Source of the DNA: an uncultured Collinsella sp.
GTDB lineage: Bacteria > Actinomycetota > Coriobacteriia > Coriobacteriales > Coriobacteriaceae
Direction of reading: 5' to 3'
DNA: 15,104 nt
NCBI GenBank assembly: GCA_900549455.1
Contig: UROM01000034.1
Location: 1 to 15,104 of the forward strand
The notes below the pieces were generated by a model. That model was not told where the DNA came from and did not search any database. It worked only from the letters and a program-made list of their open reading frames with translations. The first letter of the stretch is position 1, and each line of letters starts with the position of its first letter. Shown here in pieces: positions 6,924 through 11,776 of the stretch. The translations under genes and the position numbers were made by a program.

Positions 6924-7961
6924 ATGGGTAAGTACATCGTTAAACGTGTGCTTCAGTTCATCCCGGTGTTTTTGGGCGTTACGCTGATTCTGTTCGCCCT
7001 CCAGAATATCGTGCCGGGAGATCCGATCAAGCTGATCGGTGGAGACAAGGCTCTGTCCCCCGAGGTGGAGCTTCAGCTTCGCGTCCGCTATCACCTGGTC
7101 CAGTCGGACGAGGACGGCAACGCGATTCTTGACGAGAACGGCGACCCCGTTCAAACGTCGCTCGTGGACCGTTATTTGTATTACATGAACGGCCTGCTTC
7201 ATGGCGATCTGGGCAATTCGTATCAGCGTAAGCTGCCGGTTACGGAAATCTTTGCCCAGAAGTATCCGTATACGGTCAAACTTGCCGCGTGCGCCATCGT
7301 GCTCGAGGCAATCATGGGTATCGGTGCGGGTATCATTTCGGCGGTAAAGCGTTATTCCTTCTGGGATATTTTGGTAACGCTCACCACGTCGATCCTCGTT
7401 GCCGTCCCGGCCTTCTGGCTCGGTATGTTGCTGCAACTGTTCTTTGGCGTCATTCTCAAGGACGCCACGGGCGGTGCATTCTCCATGCCGATCTCGGGTG
7501 CCGGTGGTTCCAGCTCTCAGTATCAGGATTGGATGCACTATGTGCTCCCGACCATTACGCTGGCTTCGGTTTCGACCGCTTACGCCGCCCGCATTATGCG
7601 CTCGCAGCTGCTTGACGTCATGAACCAGGATTACATCCGCACTGCAAAGGCCAAGGGTCTCTCCAATCGCGCGATCATCATCAAGCATGCGCTTAAGAAT
7701 GCACTCATCCCCGTCGTTACCTATATTGGTGTCGACTTTGGCGGCATGCTTTCGGGCGCCATCCTGACCGAGACGGTCTTTAACTGGCCCGGTATTGGCT
7801 ATGAGGTCTATCGCGCCATTAGCATGCGTGACTGGCCCATCGTTATGGGCGGCGTTACGCTCATCGTCGTTGTCGTCATGGTGATCAACCTGCTCGTCGA
7901 CATTAGCTATGCATTCCTCGACCCGCGCATCCGCCTTGGCGGTCCGTCGGATAAGGCCTAA
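6924..7961 (+). CDS. oppB: Peptide ABC transporter permease, OppB/DppB type
   Basis: This is one of the two membrane subunits that form the peptide channel. The protein is 345 aa. It starts MGKYIVKRVLQFIPVFLGVTLILFAL, the classic OppB/DppB N-terminal helix, followed by the conserved PGDP. About six membrane helices are visible (residues ~9-29, 117-140, 148-178, 205-224, 261-290 and 306-331), with a large extracytoplasmic loop after the first. The cytoplasmic EAA loop that docks on the ATPases is YIRTAKAKGLSNRAIIIKHALKNALIP (~237-263). TETVFNWPGIG and the C-terminal FLDPRIR are family signatures. The ATG at 6924 has an AGGGGAG ribosome binding site at 6913-6919. It lies 157 bases after oppA across a hairpin, and 14 bases separate it from oppC. 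Confidence 0.94.
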   Translation: MGKYIVKRVLQFIPVFLGVTLILFALQNIVPGDPIKLIGGDKALSPEVELQLRVRYHLVQSDEDGNAILDENGDPVQTSLVDRYLYYMNGLLHGDLGNSYQRKLPVTEIFAQKYPYTVKLAACAIVLEAIMGIGAGIISAVKRYSFWDILVTLTTSILVAVPAFWLGMLLQLFFGVILKDATGGAFSMPISGAGGSSSQYQDWMHYVLPTITLASVSTAYAARIMRSQLLDVMNQDYIRTAKAKGLSNRAIIIKHALKNALIPVVTYIGVDFGGMLSGAILTETVFNWPGIGYEVYRAISMRDWPIVMGGVTLIVVVVMVINLLVDISYAFLDPRIRLGGPSDKA

Positions 7962-7975
7962 GGGAGGTACGTCTC

Positions 7976-8911
7976 ATGCAGGAAACTGATTCTCAGTCTC
8001 AGGAGCAGGCTACCGCCACCAAGGCCGCATCTGCTCCCGCCAAGTCCCGCACGCTGTGGGGCGACGCTTTCAAGCGTCTTCGTAAGAACAAGCTCGCCGT
8101 TATCGGTGTCTGCTGGATCATCATCGTCGTTGTGGTTGCCCTGACCGCAGATCTGTGGGCTAAGCCCTGGCTCGGTTCGCCGACGGCTTCCGACTCGACT
8201 ACCATGGCCCAGACGTCGCTGCTGGCTCCGTGTGCAGAGCACCCGTTTGGCACCGACGCCCTTGGTCGTGACATTCTCGTCCGCGTTATCTACGGTGCAC
8301 GCGTTTCGCTGTCCGTCGGTATTATGGCCACTGCGATCTCCACGGTGATTGGTCTGGTCATGGGTGCTCTGGCCGGTTTCTACGGCGGCATCTGGGATAC
8401 GATCATCATGCGCTGTGCGGATATCTTCCTGGCCTTCCCGTACGTGCTGTTTGTTGTCGCCATGATCGCCGTTATCGGCCGTGGTCTTCAGAACGTCTTT
8501 ATCGCCATCGGTATTCTCGGCTGGCCTTCGATTGCGCGCGTCTTCCGCTCTGCAATCTTGACGGTCAAGGAAAACGACTATGTTGACGCTGCGCGCGCGA
8601 TGGGTGCATCTGATGCTCGTATCGTCGTGCGTCACATCTTCCCGAACTCCGTCGCCTCCATCGTGGTTTACGCGACCATGAACATTGGTGGCGCCATTCT
8701 GACCGAGTCCGCTCTGTCCTTCCTCGGCATGGGCGTTATTCCGCCTACGCCTTCGTGGGGCTCCATGATTCAGGACGGTCAGCAGTATCTTCTGACTGCT
8801 CCCTGGATGATGATCATGCCCGGTCTGGCAATTCTTTCGACGGTGCTCGCCTTCACCCTGCTGGGTGACGGTCTGCGCGACGCCCTCGACGTCAAGATGA
8901 AGGACGCATAA
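7976..8911 (+). CDS. oppC: Peptide ABC transporter permease, OppC/DppC type
   Basis: This is the second membrane subunit of the peptide importer. The protein is 311 aa. The N-terminus is a Ser/Ala/Gln-rich cytosolic extension (1-~25), followed by the OppC N-terminal region WGDAFKRLRKNKLAVIGVCWIIIVV with the first membrane helix (~40-59). HPFGTDALGRDILVRVIYGARVSL is the hallmark DppC/OppC motif. Five further helices follow, and the EAA loop DYVDAARAMGASDARIVVRHIFPN spans ~201-224. ESALSFLGMGVIPPTPSWG is conserved near the C-terminus. The ATG at 7976 has a strong GGGAGG at 7962-7967. It lies between oppB and oppD with gaps of 14 and 2 bases, so it is clearly in the same operon. Confidence 0.94.
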   Translation: MQETDSQSQEQATATKAASAPAKSRTLWGDAFKRLRKNKLAVIGVCWIIIVVVVALTADLWAKPWLGSPTASDSTTMAQTSLLAPCAEHPFGTDALGRDILVRVIYGARVSLSVGIMATAISTVIGLVMGALAGFYGGIWDTIIMRCADIFLAFPYVLFVVAMIAVIGRGLQNVFIAIGILGWPSIARVFRSAILTVKENDYVDAARAMGASDARIVVRHIFPNSVASIVVYATMNIGGAILTESALSFLGMGVIPPTPSWGSMIQDGQQYLLTAPWMMIMPGLAILSTVLAFTLLGDGLRDALDVKMKDA

Positions 8912-8913
8912 GG

Positions 8914-10005
8914 ATGAAGAAGAACAAGAACTATGTGGACCTGAAGGACCAGCCGGTTCCCGAGGGCCAGCATCTGCTCGAGGTCGATGACCTTAAGATG
9001 TATTTCCATACCGAGGATGGCGTCGTTCGCGCTGTCGATGGTGTGTCCTACACGCTCGATCGCGGCGAGACCTTGGGTGTCGTCGGTGAGTCCGGCTCCG
9101 GTAAGTCCGTGACCGCCATGACTATTATGGGCCTTATCTCGATGCCTCCGGGAAAGATCGAGGGCGGTGACGTTCGCTATCGCGGCCGCTCCATCCTCGA
9201 GATGACCGAGGAAGAGATGCAGCACATTCGTGGCAACGATATCGCGATGATCTTCCAGGATCCTATGACCTCCCTTAACCCGGTCTACAAGATCGGCAAG
9301 CAGGTGGGCGAGGGCCTTCGCCTGCACCGTGGCTACTCCAAGCAGGAGGCGCTCAAGCGCGCCACCGAGCTTTTGGACCTCGTTGGCATTCCCGAGCCCG
9401 AGAAGCGCGTCAATGAATATCCGCATCAGTTCTCTGGCGGTATGCGTCAGCGCGTCATGATTGCTATGGCTCTTGCCTGCGATCCCGATATTCTGATTGC
9501 CGACGAGCCCACGACTGCCCTGGACGTTACCATTCAGGCTCAGATTATCGAGCTTATGCAGGAAATGCAGGAGAAGAACGGTAACGCCATCATCATGATT
9601 ACCCATGACCTGGGCGTCGTCGCCGATATGGCCGATAAGATCATGGTTATGTACGCCGGCCGTCCCGTCGAGTTTGGTACTGCTGAGGAAATCTTCTACG
9701 AGAGCCGCCACCCCTACACCTGGGGCCTTATCCGCTCCATCCCGGAGCAGGCCATCGATGAGAAGAAGCCGCTTACGCCGATTCACGGCAACCCGCCTTC
9801 GCTCATGAACCTGCCCGAGGGCTGCGTGTTCTCGCCTCGTTGCCCCTATGCAACCGATAAGTGCCGCAAGCAGCGCCCCGAGCGTGTTGTCACCGAGTCT
9901 GGCCACTATTCTGCGTGCCATTATTCCGGTGACCCCGAGTTCCTCAAGAACGCTCCCGAGACGTCCCGTACGCGCAAGGATTCCAAGAAGGGAGGCGAGG
10001 CGTAA
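8914..10005 (+). CDS. oppD: Peptide ABC transporter ATP-binding protein, OppD/DppD type
   Basis: This is one of the paired ATPases that power peptide import. The protein is 363 aa. All ABC motifs are present: Walker A GESGSGKS (58-65), Q-loop Q115 in FQDPMTSLNP, signature FSGGMRQR (173-180), Walker B ILIADEP with D197-E198, and the switch histidine H231. The C-terminal oligopeptide-specific extension carries HPYTWGL and four cysteines, C304-x5-C310-x6-C317-x17-C335. In this family such cysteines can hold an iron-sulfur cluster (family knowledge). It starts 2 bases after the oppC stop, and its ribosome binding site (AAGGA, 8900-8904) lies inside the end of oppC, so translation is coupled. The last residues are Lys/Arg/Ser-rich and probably disordered. 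Confidence 0.95.
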   Translation: MKKNKNYVDLKDQPVPEGQHLLEVDDLKMYFHTEDGVVRAVDGVSYTLDRGETLGVVGESGSGKSVTAMTIMGLISMPPGKIEGGDVRYRGRSILEMTEEEMQHIRGNDIAMIFQDPMTSLNPVYKIGKQVGEGLRLHRGYSKQEALKRATELLDLVGIPEPEKRVNEYPHQFSGGMRQRVMIAMALACDPDILIADEPTTALDVTIQAQIIELMQEMQEKNGNAIIMITHDLGVVADMADKIMVMYAGRPVEFGTAEEIFYESRHPYTWGLIRSIPEQAIDEKKPLTPIHGNPPSLMNLPEGCVFSPRCPYATDKCRKQRPERVVTESGHYSACHYSGDPEFLKNAPETSRTRKDSKKGGEA

Positions 10006-11034
10006 ATGGCAGACAATAACGAGCGCACTCCGCTGCTGAAGGTCGAGCACCTCTCTAAGGAGTTTCCCGCTGAGTCCGGCATGTTCGCCAAGCGTTTTTC
10101 CAAGCGCGTCGTCTCTGCTGTAAATGACATCTCTTTTGAGATTTATCCGGGCGAGACCTTTGGCCTGGTCGGCGAGTCTGGTTGCGGTAAGTCCACCACG
10201 GGCCGCACCATCATGCGTCTGACCAAGCCGACTGCCGGTAAGGTGTTCTTCCAGGGCAAAGATGTTGCCGAGATGAGCAAGCATGAGATCAAGGACATGC
10301 GTCGCGAGATGCAGTTCATCTTCCAGGATCCCTATGCTTCGCTCAATCCTCGTATGACCATCGGCGAGATCGTCTCCGAGCCCATGACCATTCACGGCGT
10401 GGGCACCAAGGAGGAGCGCATTGAGCGCGTCCGCGAGCTTCTCGACGTCGTTGGACTGAACCCCGAGCACATTAACCGCTATCCGCATGAGTTCTCGGGC
10501 GGTCAGCGCCAGCGTGTCGGCATTGCCCGCGCATTTGCGCTGAAGCCCAAGCTGATTATCTGCGACGAGCCGGTTTCCGCTCTGGATGTGTCCATTCAGG
10601 CCCAGGTTCTGAACCTGCTCAAGGAACTGCAGGACAAGTTCGGTACCGCGTATCTGTTTATCGCCCACGACCTGTCCGTCGTACAGCACATCTCCGATCG
10701 CGTTGCCGTTATGTATCTGGGTAAGATGGTCGAGGTTTCGGACTGGAAGACGCTCTATAGTGAGCCTCACCATCCGTACACGCAGTCGCTGCTGTCTGCC
10801 GTGCCGGTGCCCGATCCGGATATCCAGAAGACCCGTAAGCGCATCATCCTTGCCGGCGATCCGCCGTCACCGTTGGATCCGCCGACCGGTTGCCGTTTCC
10901 ACACCCGCTGCCCGATCGCGCAGGGTATCTGCTCCGAGAAGCTCCCCAAGTTTAAGGAAGTTGCACCGGGCCACTGCTGCGCCTGCCACTTCGCGGAGCC
11001 GTTCCCGATCAAGGAATCGCACATCGACCTCTAG
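10006..11034 (+). CDS. oppF: Peptide ABC transporter ATP-binding protein, OppF/DppF type
   Basis: This is the second ATPase of the importer, expected to pair with OppD. The protein is 342 aa. Walker A is GESGCGKS (56-63), Q-loop Q107 is in FQDPYASLNPR, the signature is FSGGQRQR (163-170), Walker B IICDEP carries D187-E188, and the switch histidine is H221. The C-terminal extension has HPYTQSL, AGDPPSPLDPPTGC and the same cysteine spacing as its partner (C296-x5-C302-x6-C309-x17-C327). It also has two extra cysteines, C324 and C325. The ATG at 10006 follows the oppD stop directly, with AGGGAGG just upstream inside oppD. It is the last gene of the operon; a giant hairpin starts 17 bases after its stop. 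Confidence 0.95.
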   Translation: MADNNERTPLLKVEHLSKEFPAESGMFAKRFSKRVVSAVNDISFEIYPGETFGLVGESGCGKSTTGRTIMRLTKPTAGKVFFQGKDVAEMSKHEIKDMRREMQFIFQDPYASLNPRMTIGEIVSEPMTIHGVGTKEERIERVRELLDVVGLNPEHINRYPHEFSGGQRQRVGIARAFALKPKLIICDEPVSALDVSIQAQVLNLLKELQDKFGTAYLFIAHDLSVVQHISDRVAVMYLGKMVEVSDWKTLYSEPHHPYTQSLLSAVPVPDPDIQKTRKRIILAGDPPSPLDPPTGCRFHTRCPIAQGICSEKLPKFKEVAPGHCCACHFAEPFPIKESHIDL

Positions 11035-11050
11035 TCGGTTGTACTCGTCC

Positions 11051-11177
11051 GGCCCCGCCCTGAAGTTACTTTTCAGAACGTCCTCGGACATGCAAGAAAC
11101 CCCCGCTACGCACTTCGTGCGGCGGGGGTTTCTTGCGTCCTGCGGAATGTTCTGAAAAGTAACTTCAGGGCGGGCCC
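11051..11177 (+). repeat. Giant hairpin element 1 (forward copy of a structured repeat)
   Basis: The outer stem is a perfect 26-bp inverted repeat (11054-11079 with 11149-11174), extended by GGC/GCC outside a bulge. Inside lie two 12-nt boxes, GTCCTCGGACAT (11080-11091) and GTCCTGCGGAAT (11137-11148). A perfect 15-bp inner stem follows (11092-11106 with 11122-11136), then a small apical hairpin CGCAC-TTC-GTGCG (11109-11121). The whole ~120 nt can fold into one almost continuous hairpin. It lies 17 bases after oppF. Its inner stem, AAACCCCCGC with GCGGGGGTTT, could also end oppF transcription, although the T tract (TTTCTT) is poor. An element with the same architecture, in inverse orientation, lies at 11360-11482. 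Confidence 0.85.
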
Positions 11178-11245
11178 TGCGGTAACTCGGCAGGGAGAGT
11201 GCGATTCCCTGATCGCTCACTTAATCTAATAAGAAATTGAGTGAG
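11175..11245 (+). other. Spacer with overlapping alternative hairpins
   Basis: No gene is recognised here. CCCTGC (11175-11180) can pair with GCAGGG (11190-11195), or CAGGGA (11191-11196) can pair with TCCCTG (11206-11211). These two options exclude each other. CTCACTTAA (11216-11224) can pair with TTGAGTGAG (11237-11245) through one wobble, and this competes with the next hairpin at 11243. The arrangement is reminiscent of an attenuator, but no coding region follows closely. Confidence 0.4.
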
Positions 11246-11268
11246 GCCGGAGCGTTGGCTCCGGCCTC
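11243..11268. repeat. GC-rich hairpin, 11-bp perfect stem
   Basis: GAGGCCGGAGC (11243-11253) and GCTCCGGCCTC (11258-11268) enclose the loop GTTG. There is no T tract on the + strand. On the - strand it is followed by a mixed A/T-rich stretch. It may be a terminator without a U tract or a small structured RNA stem. Confidence 0.55.
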
Positions 11269-11278
11269 CCCGTATAAG

Positions 11279-11297
11279 GGCTCGGCAAAGCCGAGCC
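11279..11297. repeat. GC-rich hairpin, 8-bp perfect stem
   Basis: GGCTCGGC (11279-11286) and GCCGAGCC (11290-11297) enclose the loop AAA. No T tract follows on either strand. It lies between the two giant hairpin elements. Confidence 0.5.
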
Positions 11298-11359
11298 ACC
11301 AAATTTGCATCAGCCCCTAGAACATGTTTGAGAACTGTGCCCCGAGTACATACCCCTAG

Positions 11360-11482
11360 GGCCGGAATGAGGTTGCTTTCCAACGCATTCCGCAGGGGGC
11401 GGCATTATTTTGTAGCGCGAAGCGCGGATCAAAATAATGCCGCATGCCCGAGGACGCGTTGGAAAGCAATCTCATTCCGGCC
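11360..11482 (-). repeat. Giant hairpin element 2 (reverse copy of the structured repeat)
   Basis: The outer 27-bp stem (11360-11386 with 11456-11482) has one G-T wobble. Two 12-nt boxes lie at 11387-11398 and 11444-11455. A perfect 13-bp inner stem follows (11399-11411 with 11431-11443), with an apical GCGC-GAA-GCGC (11415-11425). Read on the - strand the boxes are GTCCTCGGGCAT and CCCCTGCGGAAT, matching those of element 1 (11/12 and 10/12). The apical loop becomes GCGC-TTC-GCGC. The outer arm also aligns to element 1 without gaps, but many stem positions differ, with compensatory changes on the other arm. The two are therefore homologous elements in opposite orientation. Confidence 0.85.
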
Positions 11483-11521
11483 CGAACTGGTCCGTCTACC
11501 TGCACATTTACAAATTCGTAA

Positions 11522-11538
11522 ACTTTTTTCAAAAAAGT
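11522..11538 (+). promoter_or_regulatory. 17-bp palindrome upstream of tRNA-Leu promoter
   Basis: ACTTTTTTCAAAAAAGT is a perfect palindrome around a central C. It ends 2 bases before the -35 box of the tRNA-Leu promoter, where UP elements sit. The same sequence with a central G lies at 14996-15012, at the same distance from the tRNA-Gly -35 box. Confidence 0.7.
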
Positions 11539-11540
11539 GC

Positions 11541-11570
11541 TTGCACAGTTCTCGAATCATAGGTTATTAT
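11541..11570 (+). promoter_or_regulatory. Promoter of tRNA-Leu
   Basis: The -35 box is TTGCAC (11541-11546, 4/6) and the -10 box is TATTAT (11565-11570, 5/6), with 18-base spacing. An A/T-tract palindrome lies just upstream. Transcription would start near 11577, leaving a ~50-base leader that is processed from the tRNA 5' end. Confidence 0.7.
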
Positions 11571-11627
11571 CTTCCTCGTTGAAAGCGCGGGTCCAACAAA
11601 ACGAACTGCGAATCAACAACATAGCAT

Positions 11628-11717
11628 GTCGGAGTGGCGGAATTGGCAGACGCGCTAGCTTGAGGTGCTAGTGACCGCTTTTTGGTCATGCGGGTTCAAG
11701 TCCCGCCTCCGACACCA
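11628..11717 (+). tRNA. tRNA-Leu (anticodon GAG), CCA encoded
   Basis: This is a class II tRNA. The 7-bp acceptor stem GTCGGAG (11628-11634) pairs with CTCCGAC (11707-11713), followed by discriminator A and an encoded CCA (11715-11717). The D arm contains GGCAGACGCG. The anticodon stem CTAGC/GCTAG encloses the loop TTGAGGT, with anticodon GAG at 11662-11664, which reads CUC and CUU codons. The long variable arm has the stem TGACC/GGTCA typical of tRNA-Leu. The T arm is GCGGG-TTCAAGT-CCCGC. CTC is a very frequent codon in the neighbouring highly expressed genes. It has its own promoter and terminator. Confidence 0.97.
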
Positions 11718-11728
11718 TCGCATTTGAG

Positions 11729-11750
11729 AAGCCTCTTCGGAGGCTTTTTT
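11729..11750 (+). terminator. Rho-independent terminator after tRNA-Leu
   Basis: AAGCCTC (11729-11735) pairs with GAGGCTT (11740-11746) around the stable loop TTCG, followed by a T tract ending at 11750. It starts 12 bases after the CCA. The next start codon is only 26 bases downstream. Confidence 0.93.
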
Positions 11751-11763
11751 GTTACCGATAGAC

Positions 11764-11770
11764 GGTGGGG
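11764..11770 (+). promoter_or_regulatory. Weak ribosome binding site of the phosphatase gene
   Basis: GGTGGGG lies 6 bases before the ATG at 11777. The in-frame GTG at 11765 falls inside it and has no Shine-Dalgarno sequence of its own, so the ATG is preferred. GTG would add only four residues. Confidence 0.5.
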
Positions 11771-11776
11771 TCCACG

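Noticed and set aside
8779..10773. Long - strand open frame of 664 codons opposite oppD/oppF
   Set aside because: It is the mirror of the two ABC ATPase genes. There is no motif, and it crosses three real genes.
11165..11383. - strand frame of 72 codons across the hairpin region
   Set aside because: Composed of inverted-repeat sequence with no start signal and no recognisable product.
11051..11482. CRISPR array or known stable RNA (tmRNA, RNase P RNA, SRP RNA, 6S)
   Set aside because: There are no direct repeats with regular spacers, and none of the hallmark sequences of those RNAs could be found.
11241..11582. + strand frame of 113 codons in the intergenic region
   Set aside because: It runs through several hairpins and the tRNA-Leu promoter and has no ribosome binding site. 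Its Arg/Ala-rich translation looks non-coding.
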